Shown here one piece after another: positions 38,673 to 48,734 of a DNA stretch of 64,000 nt (the first letter of the stretch is position 1; the number at the start of each line of letters is the position of its first letter). Origin of the DNA: Pseudomonas sp. Z8(2022) (GTDB lineage Bacteria; Pseudomonadota; Gammaproteobacteria; Pseudomonadales; Pseudomonadaceae); the NCBI RefSeq assembly GCF_025837155.1, contig NZ_CP107549.1, positions 868,001 to 932,000 of the forward strand. The letters run 5' to 3'. The position numbers and the translations under genes are program-made. The notes beneath the pieces are model-generated. The model was not told the DNA's origin. It was given only the letters and a program-made list of their open reading frames with translations, and made no database searches.

Positions 38673-40076
38673 ATGGCGAGCGACAAAGTTTCAATTCACG
38701 GTGCCTGGGCCAGTCGCTGGGTGTTCATTCTGGCAGCCACCGGTTCTGCAGTAGGGCTCGGCAACATCTGGAAGTTCCCGTACATGACGGGGGTCTACGG
38801 CGGCGGTGCATTCGTCGTGATGTACCTGTTCTGTATTGCCCTGGTGGGGCTGCCGATCATGCTGGCGGAGACCCTGATCGGGCGTCGCGGCCGGCAGAGC
38901 CCGGTCAACGCGATGAGGAGTCTGGCGATCGAAGCCGGCGCCTCCAGGCACTGGTCGCTGGCTGCACTGGTGGGGATGGTTGCTGCTCTGCTGATCCTGT
39001 CCTTTTACAGTGTGGTGGCCGGCTGGTCGCTTGAGTACATCCTTGGCATGGGGCGTGGCGATTTTGCCGGTGTCAGTGCCGATGGAGCCGGCGCGGCGTT
39101 TGGCGGGCTGACCTCCGACCCGTGGCGCCTGACCCTGTGGCACAGCCTGTTCATGCTGGGCACCGCATTCGTCATTGCCAAGGGTGTGGTGGCCGGGCTG
39201 GAGCGCAGTCTGCGCATCATGATGCCGCTGTTGTTCGCGCTGCTGCTGGTATTGCTGGGCTACAGCTTTACCACCGGGCATTTCCGAGAAGGTTTCGACT
39301 TCCTCTTCCATTTCGATCCGAGCAAGGTGCAGGACGGCATTCTCGCGGCGATGGGGCATGCCTTCTTTACCCTGAGTGTCGGGGTCGGCGCGATCATGGT
39401 CTACGGGGCTTATATGCCGAAGAAGGCTTCGATTGGTGCCACGGTCCTGACGGTCGGGCTGCTGGACACGCTGGTAGCGCTGACTGCCGGTCTGGCGCTG
39501 TTCCCCATCGTGTTTGCGGCTGGTCTGGAGCCCGGGGGCGGCCCGGGGTTGATGTTCGTCACGCTGCCGATCGCCTTCGGCAATATCGCCTTCGGTCAGG
39601 TGATGGGGCTGATCTTCTTCGTGCTGGTCGCCATCGCTGCCTGGAGTTCGTCGATCTCCATGCTCGAACCCGCCGTCGCCTACTTCGTCGAGAAGACCGG
39701 GCGCAGTCGTACCCAGGTAACCGCCGTGCTGACACTGTTCTGCTGGCTGGTCGGTATGGGGACGGTGCTGTCGTTCAATCTCTGGGCGCAGGCCAAGTTC
39801 TTCGTTCTCGCCGATGACGGCTTCCACCTGCTGCAGTGGGGCGCCGAGGGTGGCAAGACCTTCTTCGACAGCATCGATTACCTCACCAGCCGCATTATGC
39901 TGCCGTTGGGCGGGTTGTCCTTCGCCCTGTTCGCCGGCTGGGTGCTGAGTCGCGAGGTCGTGCGCGAAGAGTTGGCCTTCAGGAGCCCGCTGCTGTTCAA
40001 TCTGTCTCTCTGGCTGATTCGCGTCGTGGCGCCAATCGGCGTGCTGATCGTGTTTATCGCGGAGCTGAGCAAGTAA
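38673..40076 (+). CDS. Sodium-dependent transporter, NSS/SNF family
   Basis: A membrane symporter of 467 aa with about 11-12 helices. Seen: the diagnostic first helix [20 protein letters not shown] and [16 protein letters not shown], the Na+/substrate-binding unwound region. Bacterial members (LeuT, MhsT, TnaT types) import amino acids; the substrate is unknown. I chose [10 protein letters not shown] (38673) because the helix begins directly after; two upstream ATGs exist and the ribosome site is poor in each case. Its stop touches the ratA start codon. Confidence 0.9.
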   Translation: MASDKVSIHGAWASRWVFILAATGSAVGLGNIWKFPYMTGVYGGGAFVVMYLFCIALVGLPIMLAETLIGRRGRQSPVNAMRSLAIEAGASRHWSLAALVGMVAALLILSFYSVVAGWSLEYILGMGRGDFAGVSADGAGAAFGGLTSDPWRLTLWHSLFMLGTAFVIAKGVVAGLERSLRIMMPLLFALLLVLLGYSFTTGHFREGFDFLFHFDPSKVQDGILAAMGHAFFTLSVGVGAIMVYGAYMPKKASIGATVLTVGLLDTLVALTAGLALFPIVFAAGLEPGGGPGLMFVTLPIAFGNIAFGQVMGLIFFVLVAIAAWSSSISMLEPAVAYFVEKTGRSRTQVTAVLTLFCWLVGMGTVLSFNLWAQAKFFVLADDGFHLLQWGAEGGKTFFDSIDYLTSRIMLPLGGLSFALFAGWVLSREVVREELAFRSPLLFNLSLWLIRVVAPIGVLIVFIAELSK

Positions 40077-40511
40077 ATGACTACTCGAATCCAGCGCTCG
40101 GCGTTGCTGCCTTATCCGGCGCAGGCGCTGTATGACCTCGTTAACGATGTGGCCAGCTACCCGCAGTTTCTGCCCTGGTGCAGTGCCAGTGAAGTGCTGG
40201 AAGTCAGCGAGACGCACATGCTGGCCAGTCTCGAAGTGGCCAAGGGTGGCATCGGCCAGCGCTTCGTCACGCGCAACGCGTTGCTGCCCACGCAGCGAAT
40301 CGAAATGAATCTGCAGGAGGGGCCGTTCACCAGCCTCAACGGTGTCTGGGAGTTCAAGGCGCTGGGCGAAAAGGCCTGCAAGATCAGCCTGGATTTGACC
40401 TTCGACTATGCCGGGCCGCTGGTACGCGCCACGCTGGGGCCCTTGTTCAACCAGGCGGCCAACACCATGGTCGATGCCTTCTGTCAGCGAGCCAAGCAAC
40501 TGTATGGATAA
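40077..40511 (+). CDS. ratA: RatA/COQ10-like START-domain protein
   Basis: A 144-aa START-fold protein. Seen: an N-terminal RSALLPYPAQALYDLVNDVASYPQFLPWCS motif region and a C-terminal amphipathic helix. E. coli RatA was reported to block 70S assembly, while the eukaryotic and bacterial COQ10 relatives bind ubiquinone; which role applies here is open. Its ATG directly follows the transporter's stop, and the next gene overlaps its end by eight bases. Confidence 0.88.
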   Translation: MTTRIQRSALLPYPAQALYDLVNDVASYPQFLPWCSASEVLEVSETHMLASLEVAKGGIGQRFVTRNALLPTQRIEMNLQEGPFTSLNGVWEFKALGEKACKISLDLTFDYAGPLVRATLGPLFNQAANTMVDAFCQRAKQLYG

Positions 40512-40821
40512 GCCGAGCATCGCCATCGAAGTGGTCTATGCCCTCGCCGAGCGGCAGAAGCTCCTGCGTCTGTCGGTGCCGGTCGGCACCACGGTGCGCG
40601 AGGCGGCATTGCGCTCGGGTATGCAGCAGTTCTTTCCGGAGCTCGATCTGAATCACGCGCCGCTGGGCATTTTCGGCAAGGCGGTGAGCAAGCCGGAAGA
40701 GCGTGTGCTGGAGGAGGGCGAACGGGTCGAGATCTATCGCCCGCTGATTGCCGACCCGAAAGAAGTACGCAAGCAGCGCGCTGCCAAGGCCAAGGCACGA
40801 GAGGGCGAAGAGTCGGGCTGA
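40504..40821 (+). CDS. rnfH: RnfH family (UPF0125) protein
   Basis: A 105-aa ubiquitin-like (beta-grasp) protein. Seen: AIEVVYALAERQKLLRLSVP at the N-terminus, LGIFGKAVSKPEERVLEEGERVEIYRPL near the middle (in order, about 53-80), and a basic tail. The gene (ratB) pairs with ratA in many proteobacteria. Its function is unsettled. The start ATG lies inside the ratA coding end, an eight-base overlap, implying translational coupling. Confidence 0.88.
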   Translation: MDKPSIAIEVVYALAERQKLLRLSVPVGTTVREAALRSGMQQFFPELDLNHAPLGIFGKAVSKPEERVLEEGERVEIYRPLIADPKEVRKQRAAKAKAREGEESG

Positions 40822-40853
40822 TTGCTGCAGGCTCTCGACAGAGCGCAGATATG

Positions 40854-40881
40854 AAAAAGCCCGGAGTGATCCGGGCTTTTT
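40854..40881. terminator. Bidirectional intrinsic terminator
   Basis: AAAAAGCCCGGA pairs with TCCGGGCTTTTT around a four-base loop, between the converging rnfH and bamE genes. Confidence 0.92.
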
Positions 40882-40893
40882 AGTGTCCGCTTG

Positions 40894-41412
40894 TTACTGC
40901 GGATCGATGTCCAGTGGCTCGGGGGTCGGAACCGGAACGGTCTCGACCTGATCCACTTCGCGCTGAATCTGCTCCAGCAGCGAACCGGGAGCCGGCGGAG
41001 TCTCGGTCTGCGGTTTGGCTTGCGGTTGTGCGCTGGTGGTGTCGCTGCCTTCACCCATGATCGCCTGATCGCGGCTGACGCCGGGCATGAAGTCGCCGGC
41101 CAGACCGACCAGTTGGTCGCTGCCGTTGAACACCAGGCTCACACGCTCCTGCAGACGCTGACCGCCGCCTGGCTGGATGCTGTACAGGTAGTCCCAGCGA
41201 TCGGCGTGGAAGGTGTCGGTGATCAGCGGGTTGCCCATGATAAACCGCACCTGGCGCCGGGTCATTCCGGGGCGCAGCTGGTCTATCATGTCCTGTGTCA
41301 CGACATTGCCCTGTTGAATGTCGATCTTGTAAACCCCGGGGAATGAACAACCGGCGAGTGCGAAGAGCCCGGTCAGAGACAGGCTGGTCAGCAAGAGCTT
41401 GGTTTTTTGCAT
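40894..41412 (-). CDS. bamE: Outer-membrane assembly lipoprotein BamE (OmlA)
   Basis: A lipoprotein of 172 aa in the BAM complex that inserts beta-barrel proteins. Seen: a signal peptide with lipobox LAGC (Cys22), the SmpA/OmlA domain ([22 protein letters not shown] and [16 protein letters not shown], in order), and an extra Pro/Gln/Glu-rich C-terminal tail of about 60 residues absent from E. coli BamE. In P. aeruginosa the same gene (omlA) is divergent from fur with overlapping transcripts, as here. Confidence 0.95.
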   Translation of the reverse strand: MQKTKLLLTSLSLTGLFALAGCSFPGVYKIDIQQGNVVTQDMIDQLRPGMTRRQVRFIMGNPLITDTFHADRWDYLYSIQPGGGQRLQERVSLVFNGSDQLVGLAGDFMPGVSRDQAIMGEGSDTTSAQPQAKPQTETPPAPGSLLEQIQREVDQVETVPVPTPEPLDIDPQ

Positions 41413-41506
41413 CGGAGGGTGACTTCCACTATCTTGGGCAACTTGAACCCCTGATCATACCCGTATTGAAGGGTGCTGCGAAGCAGCATCCATGAGAAAG
41501 CAGACC

Positions 41507-41911
41507 ATGGTTGAAAATAACGAACTGCGCAAAGCTGGATTGAAGGTGACTCTGCCGCGAGTCAAGATCCTGCAGATGCTGGATAACGCCGAGCACCGCC
41601 ACATGAGCGCGGAAGATGTGTACAAGGCGCTGATGGAAGCGGGTGAAGACGTTGGCCTGGCTACCGTATATCGCGTGCTGACCCAGTTCGAGGCTGCCGG
41701 TCTGGTGGTGCGCCACAATTTCGATGGTGGTCATGCCGTATTCGAGTTGGCCGACAGCGGCCATCACGACCATATGGTCTGTGTCGATACCGGTGAGGTG
41801 ATCGAGTTCTTCGACTCCGAAATCGAGAAGCGCCAGAAGGAAATCGTCCAGGAACACGGCTTCGAGTTGGTCGATCACAATCTGGTTCTGTATGTGCGCA
41901 AGAAGAGCTGA
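41507..41911 (+). CDS. fur: Ferric uptake regulator Fur
   Basis: An iron-sensing repressor of 134 aa, the standard Pseudomonas length. Seen: the winged-helix DNA-binding half with GLATVYRVLTQFEAAGLV and the metal-binding block SGHHDHMVCVDTGEV. P. aeruginosa Fur lacks the second CxxC of E. coli Fur; here too only one Cys lies in this region. I start at MVENNELRKAG (41507), the known Pseudomonas N-terminus; an ATG 15 bases upstream is possible. Confidence 0.97.
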   Translation: MVENNELRKAGLKVTLPRVKILQMLDNAEHRHMSAEDVYKALMEAGEDVGLATVYRVLTQFEAAGLVVRHNFDGGHAVFELADSGHHDHMVCVDTGEVIEFFDSEIEKRQKEIVQEHGFELVDHNLVLYVRKKS

Positions 41912-41923
41912 TTCTTCTGCGCA

Positions 41924-41956
41924 ATAAAAAAGGCGACCCTGAGGTCGCCTTTTTTA
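41924..41956. terminator. Bidirectional intrinsic terminator
   Basis: AAAAAAGGCGACC pairs with GGTCGCCTTTTTT around a short loop, between the converging fur and recN genes. Confidence 0.92.
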
Positions 41957-42011
41957 TTTGGTCATGGCCGGCGAGCCTGACTCTATCCGGGGGCAGCCTG
42001 GCTGCGTGGCT

Positions 42012-43688
42012 TCAGGCGGCCTGCGCACTGGTAACCATCTTGCGCGCATGGGCCAGCGATTCTTCGGTCAGATCGACGCCACCAAGCATGCGCGCGATCT
42101 CCTCGACACGGCCTTTTTCGTCCAGTTTGCTCACGGCTGTGGAGGTTGCATCCTCGCCGCGCCGCTTGTGCACGAACAGATGCTGATGCCCCTGCGCGGC
42201 CACCTGCGGCAGATGGGTCACGCACAGCACCTGGCCGCGTTCGCCAAGGCGGCGCAGCAGCTGGCCGACCACTTCCGCCGTCGGACCGCCGATGCCGACA
42301 TCCACTTCGTCGAATACCAGGGTCGGCACGCGCGAGGTCTGCGCAGTGATCACCTGGATCGCCAAGCTGATGCGCGACAGCTCACCGCCCGAGGCCACCT
42401 TGGCCAGCCCGCGCAGCGGCTGACCGGGGTTGGCGCTGACCAGAAACTCTACCGACTCCAGGCCGTTGGCATGCGGTTCTGCACTGCTTATGGCCTGCAA
42501 CTGGATGCTGAAACGCCCGCCGGGCATGCCCAGTGCCTGCATTTCCTGCTCCACGGCCGCGGCCAAACGTTCGGCGGCATTGGCGCGCAGTGCGCTGAGT
42601 TCGGCAGCCTTTTCCTGATAGTGGCGCTCGTAGGCGGCCAGTTCCTCGGCCAGACGTTCGCTGGCCTGGTCGTCGGCATTCAGGCCTTCGAGTTCTTCGA
42701 ACAGTTGCTGTTGCAGGGCAGCCAGTTCGGAGGGCTGGATGCGGTGCTTGCGTGCCAGGGTATAGATGGTGTCCAGGCGTTCTTCAAGAAACTGCTGACG
42801 CTCCGGATCGGCGTCGAAGTGATCGACGAAGCGGTTCAGTTCGCCAACGGCTTCCTCGACCTGAATCTGTGCGCTGGCCAGCAGATTGCTCGCTTCGCCG
42901 AGGGCGCCGCCCTGGCCGCCGAAGGCGCCCAGGCGGTTGAGGCTGGCGGTCAGCGCCGACAATACGTTGCCGGCATCGCTCTCGCTGCACAGATCGAGCA
43001 CCTGGCGGCAGGCGCCGAGCAGTGCTTCGGCATTGCTCAGAGCCTTGTGTTCCTGCTCCAGCTGTTCCAGCTCGTTGTCGCCGAGGGCGAGATTTTCCAG
43101 TTCTTCCAGCTGATAGCTGAGTAACTGGTGACGGGCGCGCTGCTCGTCGCCCTGGCTGGAAATGCGCTCCAGCTCGGCGCGTGTCTGTTTCCAGCGCTGC
43201 GCGGCGAGCTGCACCTGACGCGCCAGTTCCTGGCTGCCGGCGTACTCGTCGAGCAGGCGGCGATGGGTGTCGGTCTTGAGCAGTGACTGGTGTTCATGCT
43301 GGCTGTGAATATCGATGATCAGCTCGCCAATGGCCTTGAGGTCGGCCTGCGGGCAGGGGCTGCCATTGATATAGCCACGGGAGCGGCCCTCGGCGGTGAT
43401 CACCCGGCGCAGGATGCATGGGCCGTCGTTGTCCAGATCGCGCTCGGCAAGCCAGGCGCGGGCTTCGGGAATGTCCGCCAGGTCGAAGCTGGCGAGGATA
43501 TCCGCCTTGTCGGCGCCGGGGCGCACCACGCCGCTGTCGGCACGATCACCCAGGCACAGGCCAAGGGCGTCGAGCATGATCGACTTGCCGGCGCCGGTTT
43601 CGCCGCTGATGGCGCTCATGCCGGCATCCAGCTCGAGGTCCAGGTGGTCGACGATGGCGTAGTTGTGAATGGACAGGTGCACCAGCAT
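42012..43688 (-). CDS. recN: DNA repair protein RecN
   Basis: An SMC-like ATPase of 558 aa that holds broken DNA ends during double-strand break repair. Seen: Walker A GETGAGKS at 29-36, two coiled-coil arms (about 160-230 and 270-370), and the C-terminal SGGELSRISLA signature with the Walker B FDEVDVGIGG. The length is typical. A LexA box immediately upstream puts it in the SOS regulon, as in other gammaproteobacteria. Confidence 0.97.
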   Translation of the reverse strand: MLVHLSIHNYAIVDHLDLELDAGMSAISGETGAGKSIMLDALGLCLGDRADSGVVRPGADKADILASFDLADIPEARAWLAERDLDNDGPCILRRVITAEGRSRGYINGSPCPQADLKAIGELIIDIHSQHEHQSLLKTDTHRRLLDEYAGSQELARQVQLAAQRWKQTRAELERISSQGDEQRARHQLLSYQLEELENLALGDNELEQLEQEHKALSNAEALLGACRQVLDLCSESDAGNVLSALTASLNRLGAFGGQGGALGEASNLLASAQIQVEEAVGELNRFVDHFDADPERQQFLEERLDTIYTLARKHRIQPSELAALQQQLFEELEGLNADDQASERLAEELAAYERHYQEKAAELSALRANAAERLAAAVEQEMQALGMPGGRFSIQLQAISSAEPHANGLESVEFLVSANPGQPLRGLAKVASGGELSRISLAIQVITAQTSRVPTLVFDEVDVGIGGPTAEVVGQLLRRLGERGQVLCVTHLPQVAAQGHQHLFVHKRRGEDATSTAVSKLDEKGRVEEIARMLGGVDLTEESLAHARKMVTSAQAA

Positions 43689-43711
43689 GGCGAACGCTCC
43701 CGAGTTGATGT

Positions 43712-43727
43712 CTGGTTATTTATACAG
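43712..43727. promoter_or_regulatory. LexA box of recN
   Basis: On the recN strand the site reads CTGTATAAATAACCAG, a perfect CTG-N10-CAG with an AT-rich interior. It ends 24 bases before the recN start codon. Confidence 0.82.
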
Positions 43728-43764
43728 TGTTTTTTCTTTTCCTGGCAATCCTCGTCTATCGCCC

Positions 43765-43793
43765 CTTGAAACCTGTGGAATTGACTCCATATA
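43765..43793 (+). promoter_or_regulatory. Sigma32-type promoter of grpE
   Basis: CTTGAA, 14 bases, then CTCCATATA. Only one or two bases of the -10 differ from CCCCATtTA. It is about 55 bases before the grpE start. Confidence 0.8.
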
Positions 43794-43846
43794 GGCGGCA
43801 GGTGCGCGGGCTGGAGCCGCGCTGATTGATTCGAGAGGAGATAGGC

Positions 43847-44416
43847 ATGGCTGACGAACAGAACCTGGACACGCAGAACCCCGAACCTCAGGCGGCCGAG
43901 AACGCCGCGCCGAGCGATGACCTGGCGGCTCGCGTACAGGCCCTGGAAGAGCAGCTGGCTGCGGCGCAGGATCAGTCGCTGCGCGTTGCTGCCGAACTGC
44001 AGAATGTGCGCCGTCGCGCCGAGCAGGACGTGGAGAAGGCGCACAAGTTCGCGCTGGAAAAATTCGCCAATGACCTGCTGCCCGTCGTCGACAGCCTGGA
44101 GCGTGGTCTGGAGCTGTCCAGCCCGGACGACGAAGCCATCAAGGCTGTGCGTGAGGGCATGCAGCTGACCCTCAAGCTGTTCCTCGACACCCTGGCGCGT
44201 CACCAGCTGGAAGCGATCGACCCGCATGGTGCTCCGTTCAACCCGGAACATCACCAGGCCATGGCGATGGAAGAGAGCACCAACGTCGAACCGAACTCGG
44301 TGCTCAAGGTATTCCAGAAGGGTTATCTGCTTAACGGTCGCCTGCTGCGCCCGGCCATGGTCGTGGTCAGCAAGGCACCGACCACACCGCCGCCTTCGAT
44401 CGACGAGCAGGCTTGA
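43847..44416 (+). CDS. grpE: Nucleotide exchange factor GrpE
   Basis: A 189-aa dimeric co-chaperone that releases ADP from DnaK. Seen: an acidic, disordered N-terminus, a long coiled coil (about 30-90) including [22 protein letters not shown], and the C-terminal beta domain with [13 protein letters not shown] and [20 protein letters not shown] (in order). AGAGGAG precedes the ATG at 43847; a start seven codons upstream would lack it. Its stop codon overlaps the -35 element of the dnaK promoter. Confidence 0.97.
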   Translation: MADEQNLDTQNPEPQAAENAAPSDDLAARVQALEEQLAAAQDQSLRVAAELQNVRRRAEQDVEKAHKFALEKFANDLLPVVDSLERGLELSSPDDEAIKAVREGMQLTLKLFLDTLARHQLEAIDPHGAPFNPEHHQAMAMEESTNVEPNSVLKVFQKGYLLNGRLLRPAMVVVSKAPTTPPPSIDEQA

Positions 44417-44440
44417 AATTTCCGGGGGCGACCCCATTTT
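44412..44440 (+). promoter_or_regulatory. Sigma32-type promoter of dnaK
   Basis: CTTGAA (44412-44417), 14 bases, CCCCATTTT (44432-44440): both hexamers match the heat-shock consensus. The -35 includes the grpE stop codon TGA. Confidence 0.88.
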
Positions 44441-44515
44441 TGAGTCAAGCGTTTTAGTGCTGCCGGAGCCCGTGAAACGAGGCGACGGATAAATCAAAGT
44501 TTCGGGAGAATTTTC

Positions 44516-46432
44516 ATGGGTAAAATCATCGGTATCGACCTGGGGACCACCAACTCCTGCGTCTCCATTCTGGAAAACGGCAACGTCAAGGTGCTGGAGA
44601 ACGCTGAAGGCGCTCGCACCACGCCGTCCATCATCGCTTACGCCAACGACGGCGAAATCCTGGTTGGCCAGTCGGCCAAGCGCCAGGCAGTGACCAACCC
44701 GCACAACACCCTGTACGCGGTTAAGCGTCTGATCGGTCGTCGTTTCGACGAAGACGTGGTGCAGAAGGACATCGGCCTGGTGCCGTACAAGATCGCCAAG
44801 GCCGACAACGGCGACGCCTGGGTCGAAGTCAACGGCCAGAAGATGGCACCGCCGCAGATCAGCGCCGAAGTGCTGAAGAAGATGAAGAAGACCGCCGAGG
44901 ACTACCTGGGCGAGCCTGTGACCGAAGCGGTGATCACCGTTCCGGCCTACTTCAACGACAGCCAGCGCCAGGCCACCAAGGACGCTGGCCGTATCGCCGG
45001 TCTGGACGTCAAGCGCATCATCAACGAGCCGACCGCGGCTGCGCTGGCTTATGGTATGGACAAGGCCAAGGGCGACCACACCGTGATCGTCTATGACCTG
45101 GGCGGCGGTACCTTCGACGTGTCGGTGATCGAAATCGCCGAAGTCGACGGCGAGCACCAGTTCGAAGTACTGGCCACCAACGGTGACACCTTCCTCGGTG
45201 GTGAGGATTTCGACATTCGCCTGATCGACTACCTCGTCGACGAATTCAAGAAAGAAACCGGCATGAACCTCAAGGGCGACCCGCTGGCCATGCAGCGCCT
45301 GAAGGAAGCTGCCGAGAAGGCCAAGATCGAGCTGTCCTCGAGCCAGCAGACCGACGTCAACCTGCCGTACATCACCGCAGATGCCAGCGGTCCGAAGCAC
45401 CTGAACGTTAAGATCTCCCGTTCCAAGCTGGAATCGCTGGTCGAGGATCTGGTGCAGCGCACCATCGAGCCCTGCAAGACTGCTCTGAAGGACGCCGGTA
45501 TCGACGTCAGCAAGATCGACGACGTGATCCTGGTTGGTGGTCAGACCCGTATGCCGCTGGTGCAGAAGACCGTTGCCGAGTTCTTCGGCAAGGAGCCGCG
45601 CAAGGACGTCAACCCGGACGAAGCCGTGGCCATGGGCGCTGCCATTCAGGGTGCGGTACTGGCCGGTGACGTCAAGGACGTGCTGCTGCTGGACGTTTCC
45701 CCGCTGACCCTGGGTATCGAGACCATGGGCGGCGTGATGACTCCGCTGATCGAGAAGAACACCACCATCCCGACCAAGAAGTCGCAGGTGTTCTCGACTG
45801 CTGACGACAACCAGAGCGCCGTGACCATTCACGTGCTGCAGGGTGAGCGCAAGCAGGCCTCGCAGAACAAGTCGCTGGGCAAGTTCGATCTGGCCGAGAT
45901 TCCACCGGCTCCGCGTGGCGTGCCGCAGATCGAAGTGACCTTCGATATCGACGCCAACGGTATCCTGCACGTGTCCGCCAAGGACAAGGCCACCGGCAAG
46001 CAGCAGTCCATCGTGATCAAGGCCAACTCCGGTCTGTCCGAGGAAGAGATCGAGCAAATGGTGCGTGACGCCGAGGCCAACGCCGAGGAGGACCGCAAGT
46101 TCGAAGAGCTGGCCACTGCCCGCAACCAGGGCGATCAGCTGGTGCATGCCACCCGCAAGATGCTCACCGAGGCGGGCGACAAGGCCACTGCCGACGAGAA
46201 GGCGGCCATCGAGAAGGCCATTGGCGAGCTGGAAGTTGCCGTGAAGGGCGACGACAAGGCGGCCATCGAGGCCAAGATGAACGCCCTGTCCGAGGCCACC
46301 ACGCCGCTGGCGCAGAAAATGTACGCCGAACAGCCGCAAGGTGGTGCTGCCCAGGCTGATGCCGGTGACACCAAGGATGCCGGTGACGACGTGGTCGACG
46401 CTGAGTTCGAAGAGGTCAAGGAGAACAAGTAA
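44516..46432 (+). CDS. dnaK: Chaperone DnaK (Hsp70)
   Basis: The major Hsp70 chaperone, 638 aa. Seen: the phosphate-binding opening [11 protein letters not shown], the second phosphate loop [13 protein letters not shown], the linker with [16 protein letters not shown], and a helical lid ending EEVKENK. It folds and disaggregates proteins with DnaJ, GrpE and ClpB, all in this window. GGGAG precedes the start. It has its own heat-shock promoter within the end of grpE. Confidence 0.98.
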   Translation: MGKIIGIDLGTTNSCVSILENGNVKVLENAEGARTTPSIIAYANDGEILVGQSAKRQAVTNPHNTLYAVKRLIGRRFDEDVVQKDIGLVPYKIAKADNGDAWVEVNGQKMAPPQISAEVLKKMKKTAEDYLGEPVTEAVITVPAYFNDSQRQATKDAGRIAGLDVKRIINEPTAAALAYGMDKAKGDHTVIVYDLGGGTFDVSVIEIAEVDGEHQFEVLATNGDTFLGGEDFDIRLIDYLVDEFKKETGMNLKGDPLAMQRLKEAAEKAKIELSSSQQTDVNLPYITADASGPKHLNVKISRSKLESLVEDLVQRTIEPCKTALKDAGIDVSKIDDVILVGGQTRMPLVQKTVAEFFGKEPRKDVNPDEAVAMGAAIQGAVLAGDVKDVLLLDVSPLTLGIETMGGVMTPLIEKNTTIPTKKSQVFSTADDNQSAVTIHVLQGERKQASQNKSLGKFDLAEIPPAPRGVPQIEVTFDIDANGILHVSAKDKATGKQQSIVIKANSGLSEEEIEQMVRDAEANAEEDRKFEELATARNQGDQLVHATRKMLTEAGDKATADEKAAIEKAIGELEVAVKGDDKAAIEAKMNALSEATTPLAQKMYAEQPQGGAAQADAGDTKDAGDDVVDAEFEEVKENK

Positions 46433-46437
46433 GGGAT

Positions 46438-46469
46438 GCGGCCTGCTCAGCGGGCCGCTTCTTCTTTAC
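46438..46469 (+). terminator. Weak terminator-like hairpin between dnaK and dnaJ
   Basis: GCGGCC and GGCCGC flank a nine-base loop, followed by TTCTTCTTTA. The broken T-tract suggests partial termination, lowering dnaJ relative to dnaK. Confidence 0.55.
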
Positions 46470-46504
46470 GCTCCACCGTCGCTCGCGACGGGCAGGATTC
46501 GCCG

Positions 46505-46524
46505 CGCGGGAGCCTTCTCCCGCG
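46505..46524 (+). repeat. Second hairpin in the dnaK-dnaJ gap
   Basis: CGCGGGAG and CTCCCGCG form a perfect 8-bp stem with a four-base loop, about 45 bases before the dnaJ start. There is no T-tract; message stability or translation effects are possible. Confidence 0.5.
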
Positions 46525-46567
46525 TCGGCGTATCTGGAGCTCACGAATCTGAGAGTGCAGCACAACT

Positions 46568-47695
46568 ATGGCAAAACGTGACTATTACGAGATCCTGGGG
46601 GTCGAGCGCGGCGCGAGCGAGGCCGAGCTGAAGAAGGCCTATCGGCGCCTGGCGATGAAATATCACCCGGACCGCAACCCGGACGACAAAGACGCCGAAG
46701 AGAAATTCAAGGAGGCCAACGAGGCCTACGAAGTACTCTCCGACGCCAGCAAGCGTTCGGCCTATGACCAGTACGGCCATGCCGGGGTCGATCCGCAGAT
46801 GGGCGGCGGCGGTGGTGCCGGGTTCGGTGGCGCCAACTTCTCCGACATCTTCGGTGATGTGTTCAGCGACTTCTTCGGCGGTGGTCGTGGCGGTTCGCGT
46901 GGTGGTGCACAGCGTGGCAGTGACCTGCGCTACACCCTCGAGCTGGACCTGGAAGAAGCGGTGCGTGGTACCACCGTGACCATTCGCGTACCGACCCTGG
47001 TCGGTTGCAAGACCTGTGATGGCAGCGGTGCCAAGAAAGGCACCAGTCCGGTGACCTGTACCACTTGCGGTGGTATTGGCCAGGTGCGCATGCAGCAGGG
47101 CTTCTTCTCCGTGCAGCAGACCTGCCCGCGCTGCCATGGCAGCGGCAAGATGATCACCGACCCCTGTGGCAGCTGTCACGGCCAGGGGCGCGTGGAAGAG
47201 AGCAAGACGCTGTCGGTCAAGGTGCCGCCTGGTGTCGACACCGGTGATCGCATTCGCCTGTCCGGCGAGGGCGAGGCCGGCACGCACGGCGGCCCGGCCG
47301 GTGACCTCTATGTGGTGGTCAACGTCCGTGAACATGCGATCTTCCAGCGTGATGGCAAGCATCTGTACTGCGAAGTGCCGATCAGCTTCGCCGATGCTGC
47401 GCTGGGGGGCGAACTGGAAGTGCCGACCCTCGATGGTCGGGTCAAGCTGAAGATTCCGGAAGGCACCCAGACCGGCAAGCTGTTCCGTCTGCGTGGCAAG
47501 GGCGTGGCCCCGGTGCGCGGTGGTGCGGCTGGCGACCTGATGTGCCGGGTGGCGGTGGAAACGCCGGTCAACCTGAACAAGCGTCAGCGCGAACTGCTCG
47601 ACGAGTTCCGCAAGTCGCTGCAGGGTGACGACTCGCACTCGCCCAAGGCCAGCGGCTGGTTCGAAGGTGTGAAGCGCTTCTTCGGCGACGTTTAA
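46568..47695 (+). CDS. dnaJ: Chaperone DnaJ (Hsp40)
   Basis: A co-chaperone of 375 aa that delivers clients to DnaK and stimulates its ATPase. Seen: the J domain with the HPD triad (KYHPDRNP, about 32-39), a Gly/Phe-rich segment (about 78-110), four zinc-finger repeats of CxxCxGxG type ([32 protein letters not shown]), and C-terminal beta domains. It follows dnaK by 135 bases that hold two hairpins but no clear sigma32 promoter, so read-through from dnaK is likely. Confidence 0.98.
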   Translation: MAKRDYYEILGVERGASEAELKKAYRRLAMKYHPDRNPDDKDAEEKFKEANEAYEVLSDASKRSAYDQYGHAGVDPQMGGGGGAGFGGANFSDIFGDVFSDFFGGGRGGSRGGAQRGSDLRYTLELDLEEAVRGTTVTIRVPTLVGCKTCDGSGAKKGTSPVTCTTCGGIGQVRMQQGFFSVQQTCPRCHGSGKMITDPCGSCHGQGRVEESKTLSVKVPPGVDTGDRIRLSGEGEAGTHGGPAGDLYVVVNVREHAIFQRDGKHLYCEVPISFADAALGGELEVPTLDGRVKLKIPEGTQTGKLFRLRGKGVAPVRGGAAGDLMCRVAVETPVNLNKRQRELLDEFRKSLQGDDSHSPKASGWFEGVKRFFGDV

Positions 47696-47702
47696 CCCAA
47701 AG

Positions 47703-47723
47703 CGCCCCGGTAGTGCCGGGGCG
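47703..47723. repeat. Hairpin between dnaJ and dapB
   Basis: CGCCCCGG and CCGGGGCG around a five-base loop, no T-tract. It lies 19 bases before the dapB start. Confidence 0.55.
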
Positions 47724-47738
47724 ACAGCTTGGAGCTGA

Positions 47739-48545
<807 letters not shown>

Positions 48546-48610
48546 CGCGAATGTGCGACTGAGGCGTCTAATCGGGTGGACCGAAAAAGGGTTTTCCTGT
48601 AACCTTCCTG

Positions 48611-48630
48611 TTTTAGTGTGTCCACTAAAA
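48611..48630. repeat. Perfect inverted repeat in the carA leader
   Basis: TTTTAGTG and CACTAAAA around a four-base centre, 105 bases before the carA start. It could be an operator or an RNA hairpin that competes with the downstream terminator. Confidence 0.6.
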
Positions 48631-48651
48631 GTTACGCAGAATGGCTCAAAT

Positions 48652-48691
48652 AAAAAAGCGGGATGACCTTCACACGTCATCCCGCTTTTTT
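48652..48691. terminator. Terminator between dapB and carA; possible carA attenuator
   Basis: The stem AAAAAAGCGGGATGAC/GTCATCCCGCTTTTTT is perfect over 16 bp with an eight-base loop and a T-tract. It ends dapB transcription. It also lies only 43 bases before the carA start codon, so if the carA promoter is upstream of it, it acts as an attenuator. Confidence 0.85.
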
Positions 48692-48734
48692 ACAACCTGC
48701 GTTTGCTTCAAGCCTGATCGAGACGGAGGTCTTC

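Noticed and set aside
38691-40526. A 611-codon minus-strand frame opposite the Na+ symporter
   Set aside because: Gln/His-rich translation typical of antisense to a membrane protein gene; the plus-strand gene is unambiguous.
41474-41488. TGCTGC/GCAGCA hairpin in the fur leader as a regulatory element
   Set aside because: Only 6 bp with a three-base loop, 18 bases before the start. Too small to call without structure or conservation data.
43616-46339. A 907-codon minus-strand frame opposite grpE-dnaK
   Set aside because: Antisense shadow of dnaK; low-complexity His/Leu/Val composition and no family likeness.
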